From NCBI RefSeq assembly GCF_009729555.1, contig NZ_WODC01000003.1, positions 1-64,000 on the forward strand: a stretch of DNA of 64,000 bases, in the 5' to 3' direction. The notes under the pieces were generated by a model that was given only the letters and a program-made list of their open reading frames with translations, ran no database searches and was not told the DNA's origin. Source of the DNA: Pseudodesulfovibrio alkaliphilus. Its GTDB lineage: Bacteria; Desulfobacterota; Desulfovibrionia; Desulfovibrionales; Desulfovibrionaceae. Made by a program: the position numbers and the translations under genes. Position 1 is the first letter of the stretch. Each line of letters opens with the position of its first letter. Shown here piece after piece: positions 1 to 8,724 of this stretch.

Positions 1-24
1 GAGCCAGGATCAAACTCTCCAGTT
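1..24 (-). rRNA. 16S rRNA gene, 5' end only (truncated by window edge)
   Basis: Read on the minus strand, these bases contain AGAGTTTGATCCTGGCTC, the universal start of bacterial 16S rRNA (site of the 27F primer). The gene runs leftward out of the window, so only about the first 24 nt are visible. The boxA-like element and the tandem promoters just upstream support this as the start of a full rRNA operon. The exact mature 5' end is inferred by analogy with E. coli. Confidence 0.93.
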
Positions 25-108
25 GATAAACTTGGAGAATGTGATCACTCATCCACTCGTTATTAAACGGGCTGTGATTTCGTGATCTTATTTGCTCAAC
101 TCGCTATT

Positions 109-124
109 TAATTGTCAAAGACCA
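109..124 (-). promoter_or_regulatory. boxA-like antitermination element in rRNA leader
   Basis: On the minus strand the leader reads TGGTCTTTGACAATTA, close to the bacterial boxA consensus TGCTCTTTAACAATT that recruits the Nus antitermination complex in rRNA leaders. It lies between the last promoter and the 16S 5' end, the expected place. The call rests on motif similarity and position. Confidence 0.6.
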
Positions 125-169
125 TTTGCATGTCTCTCAAAGAACGTCCCGCCGTCAGGCAGGAAGGGC

Positions 170-198
170 AAGCTACTGATTTCGCTCATCCCCGTCAA
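170..198 (-). promoter_or_regulatory. rRNA promoter, proximal of three
   Basis: On the minus strand: -35 TTGACG (198-193), 17-bp spacer, -10 TAGCTT (175-170). It is nearest the 16S gene and lies in the same position of its repeat unit as the two other promoters. Confidence 0.65.
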
Positions 199-257
199 CA
201 CCTTTTTCAACTTTTCTTCGTCGAGTCGGTGTTGCCCCACCCTCAGGCGGGAAGGGG

Positions 258-287
258 AACCTAGTGCTTTTCACCCGGCCCCGTCAA
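258..287 (-). promoter_or_regulatory. rRNA promoter, middle of three
   Basis: On the minus strand: -35 TTGACG (287-282), 18-bp spacer, -10 TAGGTT (263-258). The same GGTG leads into the -35 as in the neighbouring units. The spacer is one base longer than in the other two, so it may be slightly weaker. Confidence 0.62.
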
Positions 288-349
288 CACCTTTTTTCAA
301 CTTTTTTTCGCTGAGTCCGGTGCGGACCCTGCCGTCAGGCAGGAAGGGC

Positions 350-378
350 AACTTAGTGATTCGGCTTGCTCCCGTCAA
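350..378 (-). promoter_or_regulatory. rRNA promoter, distal of three
   Basis: On the minus strand: -35 TTGACG (378-373), 17-bp spacer, -10 TAAGTT (355-350). A GC-rich stretch follows the -10, as expected of a discriminator at stringently controlled rRNA promoters. Confidence 0.65.
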
Positions 379-714
379 CACCTTTTTTCGACTTTTTCAG
401 GCCGACATTCTTGGTGTTAACCATCCTATATTTTTGAGAAAGATCAAGCCGCCCAAGATGTCCTTCCGGTCGCTCCCGTGCGGCGAAGTGGAGTTCTAGG
501 AGAAACCCTCCCGCAGGTCAAGCGGTTTTTTTGCTGACAACGCATTTCTTTGTAACATCTTAAAATTATTTCTTTATTTTTTGACAATTCAGGCTTGGCT
601 CCTCGCAGGATCCAGGGTCCAGGGAGGCCGGGAGCGTATAATGGTCTCGCCTGCCGCTTTCGGGCGTGATATGGATGGCCCCTCAAGACCTCAACATGCA
701 CGGAGCATCCTGCC

Positions 715-3012
715 ATGCGCATACCCTCGCGACTCGTCATCACCTCCGTCTTCGCGGGGCTCGTTGTTGTCCTCGCCGCCCTGATCATCGTCTCCTCCGC
801 GCTGACCTCGCGGACGGTCCTCAGCCGTCATGCCAGGACCATCATGGAGAACATCGCCTCCTACACCATCGACAAGGCCCAGAGCCACCTCATCCCCGCC
901 CGCCAGGCCGCCCGGCTGACGCGGGGCCTCTCCCGGACAAATATCGTCAGCAGCCGCGACACCGACTCCATGGTGGCCTACTTCTACGAACAGCTCTACC
1001 TCTATCCCCAGTTCTCTGGCATCTACTTCGGCAGCAAGGACGGCGAGTTCATCATGGCCTCGCGCTACAACCTGATCGCCCCGGGAGGATACTACACCAA
1101 GATCGTCCGCATCGACGGCCTGCGGCGCAGCGTGGAACAGATATACAAGGCCGCCGACGGCTCCATGATCCGCCGCCAGTTCGACCCGACCGACACCTTC
1201 GACCCGCGCACCCGGCCCTGGTACACCCGCGCCCACACGGCGAACGCCCTGGCCTGGACCGATCCCTACATCTTCTTCACCTCGCAAAAACCCGGCATCA
1301 CCACGGCCAACCCGGTCTACGACGGCAACGGCGAGTTTGTGGGCATCATCGGCGTGGACATCGGCATCGAGGAGCTCTCCACCTTCATCTCCAAGCTCAA
1401 TGTCAGCGAAAACGGCCTTGCCTTCATCATGAGCCGCTCAGGCGACATCATCGCCTACCCGGAGATGGACAAATTGCGCCGAGCCGACGGCGCGGACCGC
1501 AGCCGACTGACCCGCATCACCGAGCTGGACGACCCGGTGGGACGCGAGGCGTTTCTGTCCCTTGGGCTCCCGCCCGACAACCTGCACCTGGAGGAGCCGG
1601 TCTTCACCTCCTTTGCCCTGAACGGCGAGCGCTACAATGCCATGTTCGCGCCCTTTTCCGATTCCGAGTGGCCCTGGGTCATCGCCATCTACATGCCCGA
1701 AGACGACTACCTGGGCGCCATCAAGACAAACAGCACCCAGAACATCCTCATCGCCCTGGTGGCGGTGGTCATCGCCCTGGCCATGGGGCTGTTGGTGGCC
1801 AGCAAACTCAGCCGGGCCAGGGAGATGGCCGAGGGGGCTGACGAGGCCAAAAGCCATTTCCTGGCCCGCATGAGCCACGAGATACGCACTCCGATGAACG
1901 CCATGCTCGGCGCGGGCGAACTGCTGGCCGAAACCCGGCTCAACGGCGACCAGCGGCGCTACGTGGCCATCTACCAAAGCGCGGGCGAGCATCTGCGTGA
2001 GCTGGTCCGCGACGTACTTGACCTTTCACGCTTCGAGTCCGGGAGGTTCCGACTGGAATGTACGCCCTTCAATCTGCGCTCGACCATCGACAAGGCTTGT
2101 GCGCTCTTCACTCTGGAAGCGAGAAACAAGGGGCTCGACCTGCACTGTCGTTTTGAGCCGGGCACCCCGGAACATCTCATGGGCGACCCCACGGCGCTGA
2201 GACAGGTGCTGGTCAACCTCATGAGCAATGCGGTCAAGTTCACCCGGCAGGGTTCGGTGATCCTCGGGGTTCGGTGCGTCGAAGCCCCGGCGGCCAAGGA
2301 TGAGGCGGGAAATGAAACCGTGCTCCTCGAATTTTCGGTCAGCGATACGGGCATTGGCATACCGGCCGACAAGCAGGCCCTGGTCTTCGAGCGGTTTTCC
2401 CAGGCCGACGGCTCCACATCGCGCAAGTACGGCGGCACCGGCCTTGGGCTGGCCATCTGCCGCACCCTGGTCCGCCACATGGGCGGAGACATTGCCCTGC
2501 GCAGCGCCCCTGAGGCGGGCACGGCCATAACCTTTTCCGTGCGCCTGGCCCTGGACCCGTCCGGCGGCATTCGCGAAACGCCGACACCCCCCCGGCCGCC
2601 CCGACCGGACAGCGAACCAAGGCGTATTCTGCTGGTGGAGGACGACGAGCGCAACCGGCTCCTCTTCACCCTCTTCCTCAAGGACATCCCCCACAGCCTC
2701 GACACCGCCGAAAACGGCGAAGAGGCCCTGCGCAAACACTTTGCGGCCCCCTATGACCTCATCCTCATGGACATCGAGATGGCAGGCATGGACGGCTACC
2801 AGACCACCCAGGCCGTCCGCGCCCGCGAGAGGGAGACCGGGCTGCCCGAGGTGCCCATCGTGGCGGTCACGGCCCATGCCCTGACCGAGGCCGAGACCAA
2901 GAGCCGAATGCACGGCTGCACGGGATTCCTGGCCAAACCCGTGACCAAGGCCGCCTTGCGCGAAACCGTGGAGCGCCACCTGGGGGAAGGTTTCGGCGAA
3001 GCGGCCGACTGA
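715..3012 (+). CDS. Membrane-bound hybrid histidine kinase (dCache-HisKA-HATPase-REC)
   Basis: A 765-residue sensor kinase with an attached receiver. An N-terminal membrane segment (about 7-30) and a second one (about 343-364) bracket a periplasmic dCache-like domain, which would sense a small ligand. The HisKA box MSHEIRTPM places the phospho-accepting histidine at H388. The ATPase domain has an intact N box (LMSNAVKFT), G1 (DTGIGI) and G2 (GGTGLGLAI). The C-terminal receiver has its phospho-acceptor at D686 (LILMDIEM) and the conserved lysine at K741 (FLAKPV). No separate response regulator or output domain lies beside it, so phosphate probably passes to a distant partner or the receiver is self-regulatory. 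It is monocistronic and convergent with the transporter at 3053. The ligand is unknown. Confidence 0.9.
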   Translation: MRIPSRLVITSVFAGLVVVLAALIIVSSALTSRTVLSRHARTIMENIASYTIDKAQSHLIPARQAARLTRGLSRTNIVSSRDTDSMVAYFYEQLYLYPQFSGIYFGSKDGEFIMASRYNLIAPGGYYTKIVRIDGLRRSVEQIYKAADGSMIRRQFDPTDTFDPRTRPWYTRAHTANALAWTDPYIFFTSQKPGITTANPVYDGNGEFVGIIGVDIGIEELSTFISKLNVSENGLAFIMSRSGDIIAYPEMDKLRRADGADRSRLTRITELDDPVGREAFLSLGLPPDNLHLEEPVFTSFALNGERYNAMFAPFSDSEWPWVIAIYMPEDDYLGAIKTNSTQNILIALVAVVIALAMGLLVASKLSRAREMAEGADEAKSHFLARMSHEIRTPMNAMLGAGELLAETRLNGDQRRYVAIYQSAGEHLRELVRDVLDLSRFESGRFRLECTPFNLRSTIDKACALFTLEARNKGLDLHCRFEPGTPEHLMGDPTALRQVLVNLMSNAVKFTRQGSVILGVRCVEAPAAKDEAGNETVLLEFSVSDTGIGIPADKQALVFERFSQADGSTSRKYGGTGLGLAICRTLVRHMGGDIALRSAPEAGTAITFSVRLALDPSGGIRETPTPPRPPRPDSEPRRILLVEDDERNRLLFTLFLKDIPHSLDTAENGEEALRKHFAAPYDLILMDIEMAGMDGYQTTQAVRARERETGLPEVPIVAVTAHALTEAETKSRMHGCTGFLAKPVTKAALRETVERHLGEGFGEAAD

Positions 3013-3052
3013 TCGACGACCAACCTTTTCCCTCACTTGCCAGGCGGGACGG

Positions 3053-4300
3053 TCAATAGATCAGCGGCAACACCCAGCCCAGCCAGCCAGCCAGAATCAC
3101 TGCGGCCACGAGATTGAGCACCAGCCCGAGGCCGAGCATGCCCCACAGCGACGCCCCGCGCATCTCGCCAAAGGCCAGGGCGTTGGTGGGAGAGGCGATG
3201 GGCGTCATGAAGGCGCAGGTGGAGGCGACACTGACCCCCAGCATCAGGGGCAGGGGGTCCAGCCCGTGGGCAGAGGCCGCAAAATGGGCAATGGCGAAAA
3301 AGGCCGCCACCACCGCGGTGTTGGAGAGCACCTCGGTCAGAAAGATGACGGCAAGAACCATGAGCAGAAAGATCAGCTCCCCAGGCATGTCCCCCACAGC
3401 CAGCCGCCCGGCGGCCACCACCAGCCAGCGGTCCCAGCCGAGCCAGCGGACAGCGGCAAAAAGCGCGGTCAGGATCAAGATGAAGAGCAGGCCGCGCCGG
3501 GGCACGGCTGTGAGCAGGTCTCGCGGCCGCAGCAGCGGCCCCTGCCCGGCCTCCGAGCCGGGCGCCGGACGCACGAAGAGCAGATAAACGAACAGGACGG
3601 TAAAGGCCAGACAGACCCACGGGGCCGCCTCGGCAAACCAGGGCCACACCTCGCGGGCCACGGACTCCAGCACCCAAAATCCCATGTAGAGCCAGAAGAG
3701 GATTCCGCCATAGCGCTGGCGGTCGGTGGCCGCACACTCCTCGCCCACGCAGGCAAGACGCACGACCACCCTCCGGGCTCCGGTCGGCAGCCCCAGAACG
3801 GCGACCACTCCCCAGGCCGCGGCCACCAGCATGACCACCAGGGGCACGGACCACAGGAACCAGCTAAAGAAGGTGATGCCCTGACGCCCCGGCACGTTGA
3901 AGATGTCCAAAGCGCCGAACAGCACCGCGTTGGCGGGGGAGCCGATCATAGACCCCGTGCCGCCGATGGCCGCCCCGTAAATGGCCGAGCACATGAGCAC
4001 CGTGGACATGCCCCCGGCTCCCTGCCGGGCGAAGCCCTCGTCCAGCCGCTTGAGTACGGGCAGCAGGGCCAGGACGGTGACGGCGTTGGGGATGAACGAG
4101 GAAAGGATGGCGGCCACGCCTATTACATACAATAAGATGGCCGGCGCCCGCCCGCCCGAGCGCCGCAGCGCCCAGGTCACGAAGGCGTCTGTCAGCCGCG
4201 TGGCTGCCATGAGCTGATAGACCAGATACCCGCCCGCGAAAAGCAGGACGAGCGGAACCCTGCTCCAGGCATATGCCGCGAAATCGCCGGATGCGTCCAC
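3053..4300 (-). CDS. DASS/SLC13-type anion transporter
   Basis: A polytopic protein of 415 residues with about 11 hydrophobic segments. The two-fold repeated anion/sodium-binding hairpins of the divalent anion:Na+ symporter family are visible as GSPANAV in the first half and SNTAVV followed by ASPTNAL in the second. Family members carry dicarboxylates, sulfate or related anions. In a sulfate reducer sulfate or a C4-dicarboxylate is plausible, but the sequence does not decide. I chose GTG at 4300 because GGAGG ends five bases upstream; a TTG at 4372 would add a hydrophilic 24-residue extension without a ribosome site. It is divergent from dnaE and convergent with the histidine kinase. Confidence 0.8.
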   Translation of the reverse strand: MDASGDFAAYAWSRVPLVLLFAGGYLVYQLMAATRLTDAFVTWALRRSGGRAPAILLYVIGVAAILSSFIPNAVTVLALLPVLKRLDEGFARQGAGGMSTVLMCSAIYGAAIGGTGSMIGSPANAVLFGALDIFNVPGRQGITFFSWFLWSVPLVVMLVAAAWGVVAVLGLPTGARRVVVRLACVGEECAATDRQRYGGILFWLYMGFWVLESVAREVWPWFAEAAPWVCLAFTVLFVYLLFVRPAPGSEAGQGPLLRPRDLLTAVPRRGLLFILILTALFAAVRWLGWDRWLVVAAGRLAVGDMPGELIFLLMVLAVIFLTEVLSNTAVVAAFFAIAHFAASAHGLDPLPLMLGVSVASTCAFMTPIASPTNALAFGEMRGASLWGMLGLGLVLNLVAAVILAGWLGWVLPLIY

Positions 4301-4537
4301 GCACTCCTCCGTATGGGTTTCCCAACGTGTCTGGATAAAGAAGCCTTTTCCTTCTCCCTTGTCAACGCGCAACCCGTGATGCCCGCGAAAACCACCACCA
4401 AGTCGGAGGGTTATTACTTTTATTGCAGATAGTTAAACAGCAAAAACCCTCGCCCGCCCCCCTGCGCCTTCCCTTGCCCGGCGTAATCCAGTATGGTTTC
4501 CCCTGCCCATTCACCCCCATGTTCATCGAGGAATCCA

Positions 4538-7500
4538 GTGGCCGAATTCGTCCATCTTCACGTCCACAGCGAATACAGCCTGCTCGACGGCGCCATCCGC
4601 ATCAAGGACCTGCTCTCGCGGGCCAAGGATCTCGGCATGCCTGCCGTGGCCGTCACCGACCACGGCTCCATGTTCGGGGCCGTGACCTTCTACACCGAGG
4701 CCCTTGCCATGGGCATCAAGCCCATCATCGGCTGCGAGGTCTATGTTGCTCCGGGCGATGTGGACGACGAACACGCCCACGAGAGCAAGGACAAGAGCGG
4801 CGGCTACCATCTCGTGCTGCTGGCCAAAAACCGGACAGGCTACAGAAACCTGATCAAGCTCGTCTCCATCGGCTTCCTCGAAGGGTTCTACTACAAGCCG
4901 CGTGTCAGCAAGCACCTGCTCAAGAGATACGCAGACGGCCTCATCGCCCTTTCTGCCTGTCTGGCCGGGGAGGTCCCGCGCACGCTGATGAATGAGGGGC
5001 TCAAGGCGGGCGTGGCCATGGCCCGCCAGTATGAGGCGATCTTTCCCGGCAATTTCTACCTCGAACTCCAGGACAACGGCATCGCCGAACAGAACCGGCT
5101 CAACGAGCTGCTGATCAAATGCGCCGGGGAAACCGGCCTGCCCCTGGTGGCCACCAACGACTGCCACTACCTGACCGCCGAGGACTATGAGGCCCACGAC
5201 ACCCTGCTCTGCATCCAGACCCAGACCACCGTGGACGCCGAAAAACGCTTCCGCATGGACACCCGCGAGCTGTATTTCAAGACCCCGGAGGAGATGGAGA
5301 CGGCCTTTGCCCATGTGCCAGAGGCCATTGCCAACACTCAGCGCATCGCCGAACGGTGCAATGTCGAAATCGAACTCGGCAGCTACTACTTCCCTCACTA
5401 CGAACTCTCCGCGGGCGTGGCAGACATCAACGAGGAGTTCGAGAAACTCTCCCGCGAGGGGTTGCGCAAGCGTCTCGAAACCATCCCCTATCCCGTGGAC
5501 GAGGCCGTGTACTGGAAACGGCTCGACTATGAGCTGGGCGTCATCATCGAGATGGGGTTCCCGGCCTACTTCCTCATTGTCCAGGACTTCATCAACTGGG
5601 CCAAGGACAACCGCATCCCCGTGGGACCGGGCCGGGGCTCGGCCGCAGGCTCCATCGTGGCCTGGGCCTTGCGCATCACCAACATCGACCCCCTGCCATA
5701 CGACCTGCTATTCGAACGCTTTCTCAATGTCGAGCGCATCTCCATGCCTGACATCGATGTGGATTTCTGCGAGCGCCGCCGCCTGGAGGTGGTCAAGTAC
5801 TGCGCCGACAAGTACGGCCACGACCGCGTGGCCCAGATCACCACCTTTGGCACCATGAAGACCAAGGCAGTCATCAAGGACGTGGGCCGCGCCCTGGGCA
5901 TGACCTTTGGCGAGACCGACCGCATCGCCAAACTCATTCCCGAAGACCCGGGCGTCATGGCCAAGCTGCTGGGTGTGGACAAGGCCAAGATCAGCGTCCC
6001 CAACGCGGTCAAGGCCGTTGTCGAGCTGGACGACATGGTGGCCACCGACACCAGGGTGGCCAAGCTCATCGACATCTCGACCCGCCTCGAAGGCCTGTGC
6101 CGCCACGCCTCCACCCATGCGGCGGGCGTGGTCATCTCGGATCGGCCCATGACCGAGTTTCTGCCGCTCTACAAAGGGAAAAAGGGTGAAATAGTCACCC
6201 AATACGACATGAAGAAGGTCGAAAAAGTCGGCCTTATCAAGTTCGACTTCCTTGGCCTGCGCACCATGACCGTCATCGAGGACTGCCTGGACATCATCCG
6301 CGAGCAGGGCAAGGCCGCCCCTGATCTCGACACCCTGCCCCTGGACGACCCGGCCACCTACGAGATCTTCGCCCGCGGCGACACTGATGGCATCTTCCAG
6401 GTGGAGTCCTCGGGCATGAGAAAATATCTGCGCATGCTCCGGCCCAACTGCTTTGAAGACATCATCGCCATGCTCGCCCTGTACCGGCCCGGCCCCCTGG
6501 GCATGGGCATGGTGGACGAGTTCATCAAGCGCAAGCACGGCGAGGTGGCCGTCTCCTATCCGCATCCCTCCCTTGAAGACACCTTAAAGCCCACGTACGG
6601 CGTCATGGTCTACCAGGAGCAGGTCATGGCCACGGCCATGATCATCGCCAACTACTCTCTGGGCGAAGGCGATCTGCTGCGCCGGGCCATGGGCAAGAAA
6701 ATCGCCGAGGAAATGGCCAAGCAACGAGCCCGCTTCCTTGAAGGCGCAAGGGAAAACAAGATCGACAAGGCCGTTGCCGACCATATCTTCGACACCATGG
6801 AGAAATTCGCGGCCTACGGATTCAACAAGTCCCACTCCGCAGCCTACGCGCTCATCTCCTACCACACCGCCTATCTCAAGGCCCATTTCCCGGTGGAATT
6901 CATGGCCGCGCTCATGAGCACGGAAATGAACAACACCGACAAGATCGTCATGTACATCAACGCCTGCCGCGACATGGAGATCACCGTCAAACAGCCCGAC
7001 ATCAACGCGGGCCAGGCACGCTTCTCGGTGATGGGCGGCGACATTCTCTTCGCCATGGCCGCCATCAAGAACGTGGGCGAGGAAGCCATCAACGAGATCG
7101 TGGCCGAGCGCGAATCAGGCGGTCCGTTCCACGACATCTTCGATTTCTGCGAGCGCATCAATCTGCGCCGCGTCACCAAACGGGTTCTCGAATCCCTGAT
7201 CAAGGCCGGGGCGCTCGACTGCTTCAGCTGCTCGCGGGCCGCCCTGCTCGAGGATCTGGAAAGGGCCGTGGCCTATGGCCAGAAAAAGGCCAAGGAAAAG
7301 GATTCGGGCATGATCAGCATGCTCGACATGCTCGGCACCAGCAGCGCACAGACCGCGCACACCCCCGCCTGCTCCGACTGCGAAGAGTTCGACGACCGCG
7401 AAAAACTCCAGATGGAAAAGGAGGTGCTCGGCTTCTTTCTCTCCGGCCACCCCCTGCTGGCCTACCGCCACGAACTGGCCCGGCTGCGCACCGCCACCCT

Positions 7501-8050
7501 GGAAGACTGCAAGGCCATGCCAAACGGAGCCGAGGTGCGCGTGGCCGTCATCATCCCGGACTACAAGCGCTTCGTCACCAGAAAGGGCGATCCCATGGCC
7601 TTCTGCTCCGCCGAAGACCTGACCGGCTCGGGCGAGATCACCCTGCTGCCCAACGTCTTTGCCGAGGCCCGCGAGAAACTCGACGCCGACCGCCCCCTGC
7701 TCGTCCAGGGCAGGATCGACCTGCGCGAGGAGCCCGGCCACGAGGAGGCCCCTAAGGCCGCCAAGATCCTGGCCGAAAAGGTCATCTTCCTGGCCGACGC
7801 GGTCCAGGGCTCGGACCAGCCCGTGTCCCTGTGGATCGGCGAGCGCAACGCCGTGACGCCGCATCTCGACGCCCTCAAGGCCATCCTCAAACGCTACCCC
7901 GGCACCACCGCCGTCAACCTTGGCGTCATCACCCGCGACTCGGTGGTCAACATGCGCCTTGGCAACGGCTGGCAGGTCCACCCCGGCCGCGAATTCTGGA
8001 AAGATGTCGAAGCCTGGCAAAACGGCGACGCCCTGCGCCAGGGGGAGTGA
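4538..8050 (+). CDS. dnaE: DNA polymerase III alpha subunit
   Basis: Replicative polymerase of about 1170 residues, close to the E. coli DnaE length. The N terminus is a PHP domain (HLHVHSEYSLLDG). The palm carries the catalytic aspartates in PDIDVDF (D405, D407, D409), preceded by the GPGRGSAAGS motif. A helix-hairpin-helix region and a C-terminal OB-fold-like region (around 1000-1080) follow. It has no DEDD proofreading exonuclease, so it is DnaE rather than PolC and would depend on DnaQ. GTG at 4538 is preferred: GAGG lies six bases upstream and the PHP motif begins immediately after. An ATG at 4493 lacks a ribosome site. Confidence 0.97.
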   Translation: MAEFVHLHVHSEYSLLDGAIRIKDLLSRAKDLGMPAVAVTDHGSMFGAVTFYTEALAMGIKPIIGCEVYVAPGDVDDEHAHESKDKSGGYHLVLLAKNRTGYRNLIKLVSIGFLEGFYYKPRVSKHLLKRYADGLIALSACLAGEVPRTLMNEGLKAGVAMARQYEAIFPGNFYLELQDNGIAEQNRLNELLIKCAGETGLPLVATNDCHYLTAEDYEAHDTLLCIQTQTTVDAEKRFRMDTRELYFKTPEEMETAFAHVPEAIANTQRIAERCNVEIELGSYYFPHYELSAGVADINEEFEKLSREGLRKRLETIPYPVDEAVYWKRLDYELGVIIEMGFPAYFLIVQDFINWAKDNRIPVGPGRGSAAGSIVAWALRITNIDPLPYDLLFERFLNVERISMPDIDVDFCERRRLEVVKYCADKYGHDRVAQITTFGTMKTKAVIKDVGRALGMTFGETDRIAKLIPEDPGVMAKLLGVDKAKISVPNAVKAVVELDDMVATDTRVAKLIDISTRLEGLCRHASTHAAGVVISDRPMTEFLPLYKGKKGEIVTQYDMKKVEKVGLIKFDFLGLRTMTVIEDCLDIIREQGKAAPDLDTLPLDDPATYEIFARGDTDGIFQVESSGMRKYLRMLRPNCFEDIIAMLALYRPGPLGMGMVDEFIKRKHGEVAVSYPHPSLEDTLKPTYGVMVYQEQVMATAMIIANYSLGEGDLLRRAMGKKIAEEMAKQRARFLEGARENKIDKAVADHIFDTMEKFAAYGFNKSHSAAYALISYHTAYLKAHFPVEFMAALMSTEMNNTDKIVMYINACRDMEITVKQPDINAGQARFSVMGGDILFAMAAIKNVGEEAINEIVAERESGGPFHDIFDFCERINLRRVTKRVLESLIKAGALDCFSCSRAALLEDLERAVAYGQKKAKEKDSGMISMLDMLGTSSAQTAHTPACSDCEEFDDREKLQMEKEVLGFFLSGHPLLAYRHELARLRTATLEDCKAMPNGAEVRVAVIIPDYKRFVTRKGDPMAFCSAEDLTGSGEITLLPNVFAEAREKLDADRPLLVQGRIDLREEPGHEEAPKAAKILAEKVIFLADAVQGSDQPVSLWIGERNAVTPHLDALKAILKRYPGTTAVNLGVITRDSVVNMRLGNGWQVHPGREFWKDVEAWQNGDALRQGE

Positions 8051-8059
8051 GGGGGGGGA

Positions 8060-8190
8060 GATGCCTCCGGCGGCTGGGGGAAGGGGAGGAAAAACCCTTT
8101 GGAAAGGGTTCTTTCCTCCCCTTCCCCCAGACCCCCATCCCCTCCTTTTCCCAAACTTTTTGGCGAGCGCTTCGCGCGGGGAAGATAGCG
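8060..8190. repeat. Dispersed GC-rich palindromic element, copy 1
   Basis: It begins GATGCCTCCGGCGGC and contains a very long hairpin: left arm 8074-8100, two-base loop, right arm 8103-8130, about 27 paired bases with a single extra C in the right arm. A CCCCATCCCC tract, an AAACTTTTT tract and a GC-rich tail follow. The same order of blocks recurs at 13122-13256. In RNA the stem would be very stable, so this copy probably also ends or attenuates dnaE transcription. Confidence 0.85.
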
Positions 8191-8213
8191 CAAGGCAAAG
8201 GAAAGGGTATGGC

Positions 8214-8561
8214 ATGGACTCACTGAATGATCTGAAGGAAAAAATGCGCCGGTTCGTGGTCGAACGGGACTGGCAGCGCCATCAGTCGCCCAAGAATCTG
8301 GTCATGGCCCTGACCGGGGAAGTGGGCGAACTGGTGGAACATTTTCAATGGATGGCCGAGGACGAAAGCCGGGAAATCGACGGGGAGAGGAAGCGGGCCG
8401 TGGCCCGCGAGATGGCGGACGTGCTCATCTACCTGACCCGCATTGCCGACGAGCTGGGCATCGATCTGGTTGCGGCCGCCCACGAAAAATGCGACGACAA
8501 CGACCGCAAGTATCCCAAGGACAAATTTCGCGGCGAGTATCGCCGACCGGACCAATACTAA
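8214..8561 (+). CDS. MazG-like nucleotide pyrophosphohydrolase
   Basis: A 115-residue all-alpha NTP pyrophosphohydrolase of the MazG/dCTPase (RS21-C6-like) superfamily, which hydrolyses noncanonical or surplus (d)NTPs to the monophosphate and pyrophosphate. The metal-binding acidic motifs are EVGELVEHFQW (E36, E39) and REMADVLIYLTRIADEL (E66xxD69). The single-domain length fits the dCTPP1-like group rather than tandem-domain MazG. ATG at 8214 is preceded by GGAAAGGG. Its position after dnaE fits nucleotide-pool cleaning, but the repeat between them makes cotranscription uncertain. Confidence 0.85.
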   Translation: MDSLNDLKEKMRRFVVERDWQRHQSPKNLVMALTGEVGELVEHFQWMAEDESREIDGERKRAVAREMADVLIYLTRIADELGIDLVAAAHEKCDDNDRKYPKDKFRGEYRRPDQY

Positions 8562-8588
8562 GAAACCATCGAACCAATCATTTTCACA

Positions 8589-8708
8589 GGCTGTTCAAAA
8601 ATGTTCAAGTGCAAGGCGCGAAAACAGATCAAGACCGAAGCGTACTTCTGGTACGCGAGGGTTTGATCTGTTTGAAGCAACATAGCAATCGGACGTTTTT
8701 CAACAGCC
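8589..8708. repeat. GGCTGTT-ended dispersed element, copy 1 (short form)
   Basis: About 120 bp bounded by inverted ends GGCTGTTCAAAAATG and CGTTTTTCAACAGCC. The interior shares GGCGCGAAAA, CAAGACCGAAGCG, TACGCGAGGGTTTGA and TTGAAGCAAC with copies at 43925 and 55141. A small inverted repeat, GCGTACTTCTGGTACGC, sits near the middle. It has no coding capacity; it resembles a MITE or REP-like unit. Confidence 0.8.
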
Positions 8709-8724
8709 AGCAGGAGCGCTAGCC

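Larger units (their letters stand above)
151..407. repeat. Three ~90-bp tandem imperfect repeats carrying the rRNA promoters
   Basis: Units begin near 151, 240 and 331. Each has a GCCGTCAGGCAGGAAGGGCA-like block (first and third identical over 20 bases, middle diverged), a variable stretch, then CCCGTCAACACCTTTTTTC and a T-rich run. The -35 elements at 193, 282 and 373 are 89-91 bp apart, so promoter and repeat periodicity coincide. This points to promoter multiplication by tandem duplication. The stretch from 410 to 714 contains no gene I can support: an AT-rich patch at 550-585 and a lone TATAAT at 637. Confidence 0.8.

Noticed and set aside
92-499. Open frame of 135 codons across the rRNA leader
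   Set aside because: It is created by the tandem promoter repeats (repeated PSGRKG), has no ribosome site and lies opposite to rRNA transcription signals.
481-545. Terminator at CCGC...GCGG followed by seven T
   Set aside because: The stem is only four base pairs and no gene ends just upstream on that strand; probably chance in the leader region.
637-642. TATAAT as promoter of the hybrid histidine kinase gene
   Set aside because: No -35 element at suitable distance (the TTGACA at about 577 is far too distant), and no extended -10.
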